Source of the DNA: Chrysemys picta bellii
Lineage: Eukaryota > Chordata > Testudines > Emydidae
DNA length: 64,000 nucleotides
Direction: 5' to 3'
Assembly (NCBI RefSeq): GCF_011386835.1
Contig: NC_088800.1
Coordinates: 25,286,572 to 25,350,571 of the forward strand
A program made the position numbers and the translations under genes. The notes beneath the pieces were generated by a model. That model ran no database searches and was not told the DNA's origin. It saw nothing but the letters and a program-made list of their open reading frames with translations. Shown here one piece after another: positions 1-12,480 of this stretch (positions are counted from its first letter, which is position 1; each line of letters starts with the position of its first letter).

Positions 1-199
1 CATAAGGTTGACACACTTGGCTTCCTTATCTGAGAGGATGGCCCTTAGGTGCTTTGTTGCCTGGATTTTTCTGTGGCTGCCTGGACCACCAAGAAGTTCA
101 GGGCAAGGTGGGTAAACCAGAACTCTACTCCCTTAACTAGGGCAAAGTACCGCTTCTCTGCCCTTGTGATAAACGAAGGGAGGGGAAGCTCCCTTTTAT

Positions 200-1020
200 G
201 GGCACCCAGCCAGCCAGTTATCTATAAAATCCCTGTTAGTAGCTGTTCTCTACTTGCTTTACCTGTAAAGGGTTAAAAAGTCCATAGATAAAAGGGAGGG
301 AGTGGGCACTTGACCAAAAGAGCCAATGGGAAGGCTAGAACTTTTTAAAATTGGGAAAAAAACTTCCCCTTTGTCTGTGCTGTGCTGTTCTCCCGGAGAG
401 TAGAGACAGGGCTGGAACTATGCTGTAAAAAGCTGTGAAAAAAATCACCAGATCATACCTAGAAACTACTCATTTGAACCCCCAGATATGTAAGTAGATC
501 AGGAAATGTCTAGGAAGACATGTTTAGGTTTATCTCTTATTTCTTTATGGCTTGTGGACTCCTCTGTGCTAACCCCAGGTGCTTTTGTTTTGCTTGAGGT
601 CCAGTTTAAAGGTTACAAGAGAGCTATCTTTATGCTTAATCCTTGTAATTGTTTTTTTAAAATCTAGCAAAATGCCTAATTTCCAAATGTATTTTCTTTC
701 TTTTTATTTTTAATAAATTTTACCTTTTTTTTTTTTTTTTAAGAACAAGATTGGATTTTTGTGTCCGAAGAGGTTTGTGCACATGTTTAATTAGCTGGCA
801 GCAACAGATCATTTTCTTTGTTTTCTTTTTCAGCTCTTCCCCAGAAGGGGGGGGGAGGCTTGAGGGCACCCTACAGGAAGGAATTCCCAAGTGTGCCTTC
901 CTGGGTTCTCAAAGGGTTTTTTTTTGCACTTGGGTGGTGGCAGCATCTACCCATCCAAGGTCAGAGAAAAGCTGTAACCTTGGGAGTTTAATGCAAGCCT
1001 GGAGTGGTCAGTATTAATTT
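200..1020. repeat. unclassified dispersed-repeat-like sequence, possibly an LTR
   Basis: AT-rich to mixed sequence in intron 9, with the motif CCTGTAAAGGGTTAA near 259, a TAATAAATTTTA block before a run of T at 725-740, and G-rich runs near 850. The composition and the A/T run suggest a retroelement end, and I associate the first part with an abundant turtle repeat, but I cannot show terminal repeats. The small open frames here (49-276, 751-1017) show no recognisable domain and I do not call them genes. Confidence 0.25.
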
Positions 1021-1024
1021 TTAG

Positions 1025-2870
1025 AATCCTTGCGGGCCCCCTCGAAATGCCAGAGTGGGGAAATCAGCCTTGACAGGGTAGGTACGTAGGTAGCTAGTTT
1101 GTGCCATACACCCCTTGCCTGTTCTAGTATGGCTTCGTTTACTGGGAATGCAGCCTGCCTGGAGTCCATAGGTTGCAGGATATCTAGGAGCTTATGTTGA
1201 GGGTCCTGAACCTCCCCCTAAGGACTTTTTAAGCTCTTCTGCCACCCTGGGTAAGAGCTCCTGGAACTGCCTATGATCAGCAGGAGGAGACAGAGAGGCT
1301 GGAGCGACCGCTTCATCAGAACCAATGGTACCAGCTTGTATTCCCCTTCTTCCATGAGTTCAGCCTGGCCCCTTAGAGGAAAGGGGTGGTAAGACTCCCT
1401 ATTGGAGTGGACAGATTCCAGGTAATGTGTGTAATGGTTCCAAGGGTCCCAAGCAAGCCAGTAGGAGGGGTCAATGGCAGGCTGGGATGCTTCCCAAGGC
1501 ATTGGATCCAGCCACACATTTCCTATCTGTATTGGCCAAGGCAGGTTCCAGTAGGGGTGGAGGGGAAGCTGGTTCTACCAGTACATCTGACTCTCCTAGA
1601 GATGCAAAGGTCAGATCTGGGTCCATTGGCTGTGCTGCTGGTTATGTTGGGAGAAAACTGTGACTAATAGCTGGGACAGAGGATAGATTTCTTCCAAAAT
1701 CCTGGATTCCTGCAGGTGTTTGTGTCTCTCTGGTTAGTATTGGTCCCAATAACAAGGGAGATGTTGGGTCTGGGAGGACAAAGATATTCTCTGGAGAGGT
1801 ATAAGTCACCAGCACCTTCAGAGGTTGCATCTTTTCCAGGGGTGGCTCCAGGCACCAACGCAGCAAGCGTGTGCCTGGGGCGGCAAGCCACGGGCAGCGG
1901 CCTGCTGGTCTATGTGAGGGCGGCAGTCAGGCGGCCTTCAGCGGCGTGCCTGCGGGAGGTTCACCGGTCCCGCGGTTTCGACGGCAATTCGGCGGTGGGT
2001 ACGCCGAAGCTGCGGACCGCCCACAGGCATACCACCGAAGGCCGCCTGACTGCCGTGCTTGGGGCGACAAAAAACATATAGCTGCCCCTGATCTTTTCAC
2101 TCTATACCACCACAGTAGGTGTAGATCATGGTTCCCTAAGGGGCCATAGTGCTGAATGAGTCTCCAACCTTGTAGGTTTTGACAGTACCGGCAGTCCCCA
2201 GTCCTTCAGGACCCAGTGTTTATTTTTAGGTGGCACCGCAATCGGTGTTGAAGATGATGCAGAGGCTGGTGCTGAAGGAGTCTTGCTCCTATGAGTCTTT
2301 TGAACATGTTCATGCAGGTAAGAAGGGCCTAACTCCTAATGGCTTTGGATGGAAGGATCACCCAACTTGTACAGGGTCGGGGAAGGATTTCTTCTCTTAG
2401 AGGGCCTGGGGGGATCTGGTTTTGTTTGTGAGAGTGCTCCCTACTCTCATTAGGGGGCCCAGCCACAGGTTTCTTCCCCCTCTGCACTCTGGAGTCGGAC
2501 ATAGTACCAGTGGTGCCCTCCTTGCTGACTCTGGCCAATGTACAGGGTGGTCTGCCCAACCTGGGTCTGACTAGAGCCTCATTAAGGGCTCCATAAGGTG
2601 CTTTCAAAGCCAAAGCTCTTGTGCCTGTCATGTTCTGCTGGGAAAAAGGTGGCAGATACCACACTTAGTGGAGATATCTGCTTCTTTGGGGCAGCACCGG
2701 TGAGGTTACTGCTGACCAAAAAGCATGGGCAGGAGATGAGGGAAGGTTTTTTAAGCCCAGTATCCTCAGCATAATCTAAGTCCCGTCCTGGTCTTCCAAT
2801 ACACTTCCCTGTTGTGAATTCTAACACTAAGAATAATTTATAACTTTGAATATATTTACAGGAAAAAGTG
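1025..2870 (-). mobile_element. degraded retroelement, possibly gag-like (DIRS-type?), antisense to the numbering
   Basis: Minus-strand frames with many stops hold pieces that look like a structural polyprotein: a short zinc-ribbon-like CGICHLFSQQNM segment near 2630-2660, a Pro/Ser/Lys-rich stretch around 2400-2560, a Trp/Tyr-rich YWLAWDPWNHYTHYL piece near 1420-1470, and VWHKLATY near 1095-1120. Such Trp/Tyr-rich and CxxC segments occur in gag regions of turtle retroelements. No reverse transcriptase is visible and the frame is broken repeatedly. The element is split by the MITE at 1837-2090. Family assignment is a guess. Confidence 0.35.
1837..2090. mobile_element. hAT-like MITE with perfect 8-bp target-site duplication
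   Basis: A 254-bp GC-rich element starts CAGGGGTGGCTCCAGG and ends TAGCTGCCCCTG, giving inverted ends CAGGGG(T/C)(G/A)GCT. It is flanked on both sides by ATCTTTTC (1829-1836 and 2091-2098), an exact 8-bp duplication as expected for hAT transposition. Internally it is partly palindromic (CAGTCAGGCGGCC against GGCCGCCTGACTG). There is no transposase, so it is non-autonomous. Two short plus-strand open frames cross it (1716-2081 and 1871-2149) and are not genes. Confidence 0.85.
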
Positions 2871-2877
2871 AAAAGAC

Positions 2878-3080
2878 ATGAGAATTCCAACTCAGGTCAT
2901 GCAGCAGAAAGAAGGAACTGGAGAGGCAGTTGGTCTGCCCCACCCCTTATACCCTCAGTGCAGAGCAGGAGGAGAGCAGGGGCACAAGTGCAGACCAACA
3001 GACACTACCTGCAAGCATTCTCCAGACTCCAACGCATGTGAACCCACAGTGGAATACAGATAGGGACCAGCACTTGAAGG
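2878..3080 (+). repeat. dispersed repeat, copy A (same family as 36163-36365)
   Basis: This segment parallels 36163-36365 in order: a GA(G/A)TTCCAACTC block, then GGAACTGGAG, and at the end TGGAATnnAnATAGGGACCAG followed by ACTTGAAG. The shared order of blocks shows a common dispersed element. I do not know its class. Confidence 0.5.
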
Positions 3081-3272
3081 ATGTTCTTTCAGCATAAAAT
3101 ACATATACCCTTTGTAATACAGCATGTTTTTTATCCTCATTCATTTCAGTGGCCAGTTCAATTTTATATGTACCCCAAACTCCCAATGATGTCAGTGGCA
3201 TAGGATTGCACATCTGTTTTAAATAAATAAATACATATGCATATTTTGCTCTACAATATTTATTTGACTTAC

Positions 3273-3437
3273 CATCTTCAAGGGTGTGCTGAGTCACGTG
3301 ATCCGACATCTGACTGGCTCCCATGGGCATGTAGGCCACAATATAAAAGGTGTAATTGCTGGCTGGTTCCAAGTCATCAATAATGTAATGAGTTGTGTCA
3401 TTTCCAATAACCACTTGATACTCTTCATTATTTAAAC
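3273..3437 (-). CDS. PRTG: PRTG exon (probable exon 9): second half of FN3 domain 1
   Basis: The frame reads [18 protein letters not shown], then [19 protein letters not shown] and [12 protein letters not shown], ending [18 protein letters not shown] is the typical E-F strand region of an FN3 domain; sequons NDT and NYT are present. The acceptor is TTTTATTCCAG|GTTTAAAT and the donor GAAGATG|GTAAGT. Length 165 nt, phase 1 at both ends. It is the last PRTG exon before the low-coordinate edge; the next exon (FN3 domain 2) is not in the remaining 3272 bases. Confidence 0.95.
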
Positions 3438-6400
3438 CTGGAATAAAACAAGAGTTAACAGAAACAAAAATTGCTGTCAGTCTCTTAACACAAGATGATC
3501 CATTACTGCCAGGACGGTGGTCATGCAAGATAAAGGTTGTTTAAAAATAAAAATCCTACACTGTAGTTCTTTTGTGAATGGAAGTAACTGTGTCTTGCTA
3601 TAAATTCCAGCGGTTCAGGTTTTTTTCTGAATAAAAGATGCTGAATAGCATGAATCTATTCCGAAATCCTTTCATGAATTAGTCACAACAAACTGTGTCC
3701 AATGTACAGTAACACAACAGACGAGCTCTAATAACCTTATCATTTGTAGCTAATCTTTAATTCTACTTGTTTAGAACCAGTGTGTTTTTTCAAAATCTAT
3801 TTACAGAGCCTTCATATATTAGACTGAGGAATGTGAGGCTCCATTCTACTTAAAAAAACAAAACAAACAGAAAGAAGTCATTCTGCAAAGGATCTCATTT
3901 TAGGCCTGGGAATTCTATTAAATTTGATTGACATGGGTTTTTCTTTAATTCAGAAAGAAGACAACGGGATTGGTACAGAATGAACTTCAAAAATGTTTTG
4001 CTCCTTAATGAGCTGTAAAAAAATTCTCAGCAATTCATATTAAAATATGCATAGCAATGTATAGAGCAGGCCTTGTCTTTGTCGGGCTTTATTCCTATAC
4101 AGAAAAGCTGCAAAGTGGAATAGGTTTGGTGAAAGCTGCTGTGCTTAACAAACAATTCACACCAAATGCATGTCAACTTAATCAAAACTCTGTAAGAGCC
4201 AGCCCCTCCTCTTCACAATTGAATTTATAAACAAAACGAAAGGCAAATTCCACCATTAAGTTTTCCCACATTTCTGAATTAACTTGATAGCATTTTAATT
4301 AGACAAGATTACGACCATCTCATAACAGACTAGTTAATGGCTTGTTAATTAGGAATTGCATGGCACGATTTCTGACCTGCTAAACAAGATCCTTGAGCTC
4401 AAATTAAAAGGACTTGTTCTTTCATTGAATGGATTGCTAGGCCTCATGTGGAGGTCCTAATGAAACAGCCATAATAGAGAACAAGGCTTGCCTTCCACCA
4501 CAATCAGTATCCCCTTTGTACCTTTTCTAAATCACTAACAAGGAATTAACACACTCCAACATGCATTCTCATCAGACTCTTATTCTTCTTGCTACCATGA
4601 CCCCTGATTTGAATGTAAAATATTCTGCTTTAAAAAATACAAAAAACACACCTGTTAGTTTCTTCAACCAACTTTATTAAACACTAGCCTCTTTGGGGGC
4701 AAAAGGGGGTTGAGGCAGTTTTGAGAGTGCATTTTATAAATGCTAGACTTGTTGTGGAATTAAATGAAGAATGGAGGGATCTTTTGTTTTTAACCACCTA
4801 CAATGTTGTGAACATGAAGAGGGAAATCTTTGGAACTGCATATGATTAAGTGCATTATAAAATATTACTTTCTATTTAAACTAGAGTTTATAAGATCCTG
4901 ATGATCTGTCTAATTTAGGATAGCTCCATCTGAAAACATTGTTTCATTTGGAGATTTTAGGACTGGATGACTTGCTTACTTTTACACTAACCATTAATGT
5001 GAAATTCCATCCTTCTCCTAATTAAGGAAAGCTTAAAAAACCCAAACCTATATAAACACAGAAAAAAACATTAAGATAAAAAGATAGTATGCATTATATT
5101 GCATGTAAGTATGAAATATTTTCCTATGGGATTTTTGTGACAGTACATACAACATACAATTTGAGCAAACACAGCAAAAGAAAACAGGAGAAGGAGATTA
5201 AAGTGGTTTCACATGATTACTAATTATTTTATATTAGTAAAGCTGAGAGGCTCCAATGAGCTCAGAGTTGCAAAGAGTTTATACACTAGTGCCCCAATGC
5301 TGCAAAAATTTAGGCACATGAGCAACTTCAAGCATGTGATTGATCCCATTAAAGTCAAGCCCGTTTGTGAGCCTTCGCAGTATCAGGGCCGAGTTAAGAT
5401 TCCATAAGTAAGCATAACAAACAGGGAGAATGGAGAAAGGTAGGATGCGGGTAACAGTGATAGTCTACATCGGCATGTGTTCCTATCTCCAATGAACAGC
5501 ATAAAGAATTTAAGTTTTTGAGATATAAACAAACAAGAGATCTCAGCAGTCCAGTCTATGCTGGTCACTTCCCTAGCTATATGATGGGCTGAATGGCTTA
5601 TCAAGCCATCTGATTTTCCTTACTAGAAGCTAGCTTACACCCCTCTCTGTGCAGTATGGGCACACACATATACAGCTGCTTCTGTAACAATACAAACTGC
5701 CTGATATGACAGTCTCTCATGAAAGCAGAGCTTTTCAGGGCAGTTTTTCAGGCTTTGAGTAACATCTGTGATGTGGAGTAACCTGTTCTCAAATGGTTTC
5801 ACACACTTTCATCTGGGAGAACAATTATATCTGAAGCAAGTACAACCCCTAGATGCTTCTGAACCCTTATGTTTTTTCTACACTAAAAAAAACAATGTAT
5901 TTTTCTGCACAGGTGCAGGTCCACAGGTGCTACCCACTTGGAGCAGGGCTTGTGACACAATGGTAAAAATGCACATATTCTCCTTACATTTTGGTTTCCA
6001 TAGCTAAAGTTACCCAGTGTAAATGCACCAGTAAGTGTTAGGGGTTATCTATATGGAGGCTAAACAGCAGCCTTCCATACAGTAAGGCTATTACATGAAG
6101 GTCTGGAGGGATGAGCAAGTAGAGCTCAGGGCTCACTTGGCTTTCCCAAGGCCACCCAGCTGTGTACCATCACAGCAGGTGAGCTTCAAACTCTGGGACA
6201 TGTTTGACCTTTGGATAAGTAAGAGTTTCAGTTAACCAAGGGCTGGATAATGGATACACACCTCTTCAAAGAGCTACTCAGCTGGTTCACTTCCCGTACA
6301 AATATTCAGTAAGATATTACTTCCCAGTTCCCCATGAAGTTACCTCACATACTGCAGTGATGGAGGCCATGTAAGTACCCAGATAGATTATATAGCATGA

Positions 6401-6975
6401 CTTTAACATTCATATTTAATTTGAATGGGAGTTGTGGGGCTAATTCCTCAGCAATTTTGAAAATTTAGGGTAACTTTTCCTGCACTTTATCAATTCTCTG
6501 TCCTCTTATCTTTTAAGGCTCTTTCCTCCCTTCAAACAAAATCATCTCATGTCCTGAAAACATCCCATTTACAAAAGCAAAGGCAGCTATTCCTGCATCA
6601 GTATTAGAGTAATTATGCTGTCCTTCCGGTCTTCTGCCTACCAGATGGCAAGGCGATATTCCACATGGAGAGCTAAGCATCTGCAATCCTGCCCTTGAAT
6701 AAACTAGTTGCTGAGTAGAAGCAGAAAAAGCAATCATTCCACTTAGAAAACTGAGTCACACCTAGGAGATCTACTGCAGTCTAGTTCAATCTATGCACCT
6801 AACTAATTTTCAAGTCACTATCATAGAGAAATAAAAATAGGTGAAAATGTCTAGTTACATCCTTCTGCCCTATTTAACTTTTTTTTTTTTTTTTTATAAA
6901 GGAATGATGTAACATTCTAGAGGCTACAGCAGAGCTTCTAAATAATGAGTTATTTCAGCAAATTTTAAAATCTGA
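3438..6975 (-). other. PRTG: PRTG intron 8, distal part, no gene
   Basis: AT-rich intronic sequence. I see no open frame with a recognisable domain. It includes a homopolymer T run at about 6880-6896 and a weak degraded repeat near 5280-5400 (CCCCAATGCTGCAAAAAT to CAGTATCAGGG), a type of ancient short repeat seen elsewhere in the window. Confidence 0.6.
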
Positions 6976-6987
6976 ATTCTGATACTG

Positions 6988-7054
6988 GCTAGCAGGACTG
7001 CTGAACTTGACATAGTTTCAGCATGAATGTTACAAAGGAGCACCGGGTCTGTCT
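6988..7054 (-). pseudogene. PRTG: partial, broken copy of PRTG exon 8
   Basis: This 67-nt piece matches 8758-8823 of the authentic exon 8 with about seven substitutions and one inserted A, in the same orientation. It spans the codons for the Ig4-FN3 linker and the start of FN3 domain 1. It lacks both splice sites and the one-base insertion breaks the frame, so it cannot serve as an exon. A short block upstream (TCTGAATT at 6971-6978) also matches exon positions 8731-8738. It abuts directly a CR1 3' end on the other side. Confidence 0.85.
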
Positions 7055-7156
7055 GGGTCTGGGATAATTTAGTTGGTGTTGCTCCTGCTTTGAGCAGGGG
7101 GGTTGGACTAGATGACCTCCTGAGATCTCTTCCAATCCTAATCTTCTATGATTCTG
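7055..7156 (+). mobile_element. CR1 LINE, 3' end only
   Basis: About 100 bp matching the 3' end of the CR1 at 38595-39650: GGGATAATTTAGTTGG, CCTGCTTTGAGCAGG, GGTTGGACTAGATGACCTCC and the terminal TCTATGATTCT. CR1 insertions are usually 5'-truncated like this. The 5' junction is not ordinary flank but the exon 8 fragment. A short repeat ATTCTGA lies on both outer sides (6976-6982 and 7151-7157). Confidence 0.85.
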
Positions 7157-7387
7157 ACATACCTCCACTTTAGTCAAGGAGGGGATGAAAGGAGAGGAAA
7201 ACGTACTCCTGTGGGTAAAATGCTATCAAAGGAAAGGGAGCAAACTGGTCATTAGCCGTCCCACTCTCAGTCTAGCCCCTATAGAAGCCCCTTTGCACAA
7301 ACTCCATGAGTTTTGGGATCTGCAGTGGAGAGATGAATCTGGGGAAAAGCTACTCCCTGTAAACCACGGGGCCAGCATTATCTTAGG

Positions 7388-7698
7388 CAGGGCCAGCTCT
7401 AACTTTTTTGCCGCCCCAAGCAAAAACAAAAAAACAAGCAAAAAATGAGCGCCGCCCCGCCGTAACAACCCCCCCCCCCCGAGCGCCGCCCCACCGAAAC
7501 AAAAAACAAAATCCCCTGAGCACCGCTGCGCCGAACCAAACCAAAACAAAAAAAACCCCGAGCGCCGCCCCGCCGAAACAAAATAAAACAAACAAACAAA
7601 AAAACAGAGTGCTGCCCCACCACCCCAAGATTGGCCGCCCCTTAGAAGGTGCCGTCCCAAGCACGTGCATGGTCAGCTGGTGCCTGGAGCCGGCTCTG
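7388..7698. mobile_element. hAT-like MITE with internal GCCGCCCC/A-rich repeats and perfect target-site duplication
   Basis: The element begins CAGGGCCAGCTCTAAC and ends GGAGCCGGCTCTG, near-inverted ends. Both sides carry ATCTTAGG (7380-7387 and 7699-7706), an exact 8-bp duplication. Inside are about three units alternating GAGCGCCGCCCC(A/G)CCG with A-rich CAAAACAAA blocks. Open frames on both strands here are by-products of this repeat. Confidence 0.85.
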
Positions 7699-7703
7699 AT
7701 CTT

Positions 7704-8252
7704 AGGGCTTGTCTATATGAACACTTAGCTCGTGGCAAGGTGGGATGTAAATGTACCTTGCACTAGCCTTACAAGCAGTAAGTCTTCGGGTGAACCCTGC
7801 TGTCACCCACTAAAAGTTCTGTAATGTGCTTTGATCTACTCCCAATTGATCAAGTGCACCAGGGAACTTTTACCGTGCAGCAGCATGGTCCACACAGACA
7901 CTTAGGCTATGTCTACACTACTGCCTATGTCAGCAAAACGTATGTCACTCAGGGGTGTGAATATTCTACCCCCCGAGCAACATAAATTACACTGATGTAA
8001 GTGCTAGTGTGCATAGTGCTATGTCGGCAGGAGAGCTTCTTCCGCCGACATAGCTTATGCTGTTCACGGGGGTGGGGTTTTTATGCTGACAGGAGAGCTC
8101 TCCCCCATTAGCAAGAGCGTCTTCACCACATGCCCTGCAGCAGCGCAGCTGTACTGGTTCAGCTCCACTGCTGCAGTGCTGACATGCCATTAGTGTGCAG
8201 CAAGCTAGCATGAGGCAGATTTACACCCCAGTGTTCATATAGACATGCCCTT
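7704..8252. mobile_element. foldback MITE interrupted by a second MITE (about 7904-8189)
   Basis: Outer ends: AGGGCTTGTCTATATGAACA at the left and TGTTCATATAGACATGCCCT at the right, inverted copies with one difference. Between them sits an inner element starting AGGCTATGTCTACACTAC and ending near GCTGACATGCC, with TTAG on each side, containing CGACATAGC and CTCAGGGGTGTG blocks shared with 31788-32058 and 38190-38442. It is a nest of two related, non-coding elements. Confidence 0.7.
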
Positions 8253-8689
8253 ACATGAAACCTACTTCTGTGGTGTATACTCCCTAGCCTAGCATACATG
8301 TGGGAGGGAAAATTGGCAGAGGCTCCTGTTTCCATGGGAGATGAAAATCCAAAAGAGTAACATGGAGGCATTGGGCCGCTGTACCAATGCTTCTGCCTGT
8401 CATGAAGGTCATATTCTTCATCCAGAAGGTGGAGAGGTAAGCCATGTACCCAACCCTCTGAATGAAATGATCTGGCAGAAGCTTTATAGGGTCAAGCACG
8501 CAGAGTTTACTCTCTTAACCTTGCTGTCCTGTGGGCTTTTATATGTGAGAGGGTGTGATTTATCCCCAAAATTAACTTATGAGATCTTTGGTTTGCATAC
8601 TCTTCCTATGATGAACTACTGAAGAAAACCCTGGATGCATGAGACTGTAACAAATATTACACAATCCACTTCAGACTGACACTGCTTAC
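8253..8689 (-). other. PRTG: PRTG intron 8, proximal part, nothing recognised
   Basis: Unique-looking intronic sequence between the MITE nest and the exon 8 donor. An open frame at 8341-8622 on the plus strand has no recognisable domain. Confidence 0.5.
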
Positions 8690-8937
8690 CTTCTGCTTTC
8701 ATGTAGTGCACTGAATATGCAATCACTTTGTCTGAATTATAGAGCGGCCTCTCCCAAGCTAGCAGAATTGCTGAACTTGACATCGTTTCAGCATGGACAT
8801 TACAAGGAGCACTGGGTCTGTCTTCTGACATAACTACAGTCAATCTGGCCCGGGACAGGATAGACCCCTGGCTATTTTCAGCCATGCACTGATAAATGGC
8901 ATCATCTTCAGGAATGATCTGGTTAATCACCAATTTA
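8690..8937 (-). CDS. PRTG: PRTG exon (probable exon 8): end of Ig domain 4 and start of FN3 domain 1
   Basis: The frame starts [20 protein letters not shown] (second cysteine of Ig4), passes through [10 protein letters not shown] and the linker [18 protein letters not shown], and enters FN3 domain 1 with [15 protein letters not shown] and YSVHYMKAE. The tryptophan in LLAWERP is the FN3 core residue. The acceptor is TTTAATTCAG|TAAATTGG and the donor CAGAAG|GTAAGC; length 248 nt. The cysteine in APCNVHAE is extra to the Ig disulfides; I remember a tyrosine there in other species, which should be checked. A 66-nt part of this exon (8758-8823) has a damaged copy in the neighbouring intron at 6988-7054. 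Confidence 0.96.
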
Positions 8938-9723
8938 CTGAATTAAAAAAGAAAAAGAAAAAATCATGTCTAACAATAACTTAGCTCAATGTAATGCAAG
9001 CCACAACTTGGCTTTTGCCCCTGCTCCAGGAAATCTACTCTAAATATCTCATACTCCATTTTGTGTTCATTTTTTCTCAACATAAATTAATATTTAGTCA
9101 TAAAAATTAGCCTCTTCTGGAGCTCTTCAAAAACTTCCATGCCAGCACTCAGACTTGCAATGCTAGTGTCCTACAAAGTCAGGGAAATTAAAAAGAAAGA
9201 AAAAAAATGTTCACAAGCTCACTTTACAAAAAAAAGTTCTAAAATTGCTCTTTAGTAACTTTGTACTTTCTCTTCTGTAACTGATAGTATTTTTTACCTT
9301 GAATTGTTTTGGGTTTTTTTTAATAAGAGTTTCTGCCAAGTTAATGAAATAGGAGCTCAAACTATGGGTCAGATTCTGATTTCTGCTACACCAATATAAA
9401 TCTGGAGTAACTCCACTGAAGTCAATGAAATTATTCTAGTTTTACACGGACATAGCAGAGATCAGAATCTGGACCTATATCCACAGAAGGTTTTAGCTGT
9501 GGTATTTATGTGTAAGCTAATTTGTGTTTATTTGTTTACCAAGAAATAGTTGCCTAGTGTCATCAAAAGACAGATTAAATGTTTGGTTTTACTTCCAAAT
9601 ACTTTAATGAACCTGGGAAAGCTGTAATTCACTTACTTGAAAACTCTGTTCTTTCCTATATAGCAACAATTTATAACTACTGTATATTTCATGATATTAA
9701 TTATAATATAATGGTAATCTCAC
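8938..9723 (-). other. PRTG: PRTG intron 7 with a palindromic short repeat
   Basis: AT-rich intron. At about 9364-9476 there is a palindromic repeat: GGTCAGATTCTGATTTCTGC at the left and GCAGAGATCAGAATCTGGACC at the right, with TCCACTGAAGTCAATG in the middle. This is an ancient, widely spread MITE-like sequence of amniotes as I remember it. Confidence 0.6.
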
Positions 9724-9883
9724 CTGTTGTACATTTTAATTCTACCATTGGAGTGTATCCTTCTTCCATTTTTCAACCATGACATTTTGGGTGCTGGAAT
9801 TCCTTCTGCCTGACATGCAAAACGGGCAGTACCAGCTCTGGGCCTTGTTAAACTTTCCGGCCATTCCACAAATGAAGGTGGTG
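9724..9883 (-). CDS. PRTG: PRTG exon (probable exon 7): first half of Ig domain 4
   Basis: The frame reads [18 protein letters not shown], the Ig cysteine in [10 protein letters not shown], then [18 protein letters not shown] and IKMYN. The tryptophan in MSWLKNG is the Ig core residue. The acceptor is ACCTGTAG|CACC and the donor ACAACAG|GTGAGA. Length is 160 nt, ending with two bases (AG) of the serine codon completed in the next exon. Intron 6 behind it is only 602 bp. Confidence 0.95.
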
Positions 9884-10485
9884 CTACAGGTAAATAATAT
9901 GCAAAAATAAAAAATACAACAGATCTAAAGTGTGAATAAAACCAAGAGAATAAGAAGCGCTACTCAGGCCAAGTGAAGTACTTGTGGACATCTCCATGTG
10001 AAAAGCACACATATGTTTCATATACACATATAGCATGCCTTTAAAAAAAAAAAAAGTATGTGTGATGTAACATGAAAGTAAAGACTTTCATATTAGTTCA
10101 TGTATGAGTGCATATAATGAATCATATTAAGTCCAATGTATAAAATGCTGATCATGAAGCATTCACATGAGTTACATGTATTTATACACATTGTCAGATT
10201 TTTTTTCCCGTTAAAAAATTAAATCTTTCAATAGCAAACGTGGAAAAACTCCATTACATCTGACTGTCTTTAAGAGCAAGCAAGCTGCCATACAATTCTT
10301 AAGTTACCAGTATATGGCACCAACACATCTAGTAACTCCTTTTCACCCGTGTGACCTCACTGCAATCAATATAGCTATATAGGTATAACAGAGGGTAGAA
10401 TTTGGCCCAAAGTATCAAGTACAGAACAAAATTTCACATAGCAGCAGGTTGTTCTGGCAGAATGTGGAATTCAAAGCAAGCTCAC
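9884..10485 (-). other. PRTG: PRTG intron 6, no further feature
   Basis: AT-rich 602-bp intron with an A run near 10043 and no recognised repeat or open frame. Confidence 0.6.
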
Positions 10486-10644
10486 CTAACACAGTGAGCG
10501 TCGCCATTGCAACTGTGAAGTTCCGTGTGCCTGGAATAGTTGCTCGACAGACATAAACTCCAGCATGCTGCGCTTTCACATCAGAGATCATGAGGTTCCC
10601 ATTTCCGAGGACACGGGTATTGAAGACATCAATGGACTTGTGGT
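10486..10644 (-). CDS. PRTG: PRTG exon (probable exon 6): second half of Ig domain 3
   Basis: The frame reads [19 protein letters not shown], then [17 protein letters not shown] with the second Ig cysteine, a sequon in RNFTVA, and the G strand ATLTVL. It completes Ig domain 3. The acceptor is CAAATAG|ACCACAAG and the donor GTTAG|GTGAGC. Length is 159 nt, phase 1 at both ends, so removing it alone would keep frame but break the Ig disulfide. Confidence 0.95.
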
Positions 10645-12346
<1,702 letters not shown>

Positions 12347-12480
12347 CTGGAATAACACTTAGTGCTGCCTCAACACTTTTCCGTCTATTGGCTACAGTTG
12401 TAGCAACACATCGATAATTCCCAGCATCCCTCTTTTCAACACTATAGATCTGCAAAACTCCCGTTGGTAGAGCAGTTATC
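12347..12480 (-). CDS. PRTG: PRTG exon (probable exon 4): second half of Ig domain 2
   Basis: The frame reads [18 protein letters not shown], then [10 protein letters not shown] with the second Ig cysteine, and ends AALSVIP. Together with the exon at 13934-14078 it completes Ig domain 2; the split codon AG|G gives Arg. The acceptor is TTCCTGACAG before GATAAC. The donor is CCAG|GTACAC, which departs from the GTRAGT consensus and looks weak. Length is 134 nt. It is separated from the previous exon by 1453 bp and from the next by a 400-bp intron. Confidence 0.95.

Larger units (their letters stand above)
1..3272 (-). other. PRTG: PRTG intron 9, 3' part truncated by window edge
   Basis: No exon-like sequence with splice borders and FN3 residues was found below 3273. 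The interval is filled by the repeats listed separately; 3081-3272 shows only unique AT-rich sequence with an antisense-palindrome remnant (CCCAATGATGTCAGTGG). Confidence 0.7.

Noticed and set aside
1871..2149. GC-rich stretch as a CpG-island promoter
   Set aside because: It coincides exactly with a MITE bounded by target-site duplications; GC content is that of the element.
6989..7177. Open frame containing exon 8-like residues, considered as an alternative PRTG exon
   Set aside because: No acceptor or donor, a one-base insertion breaks the PRTG frame, and part of it is CR1.
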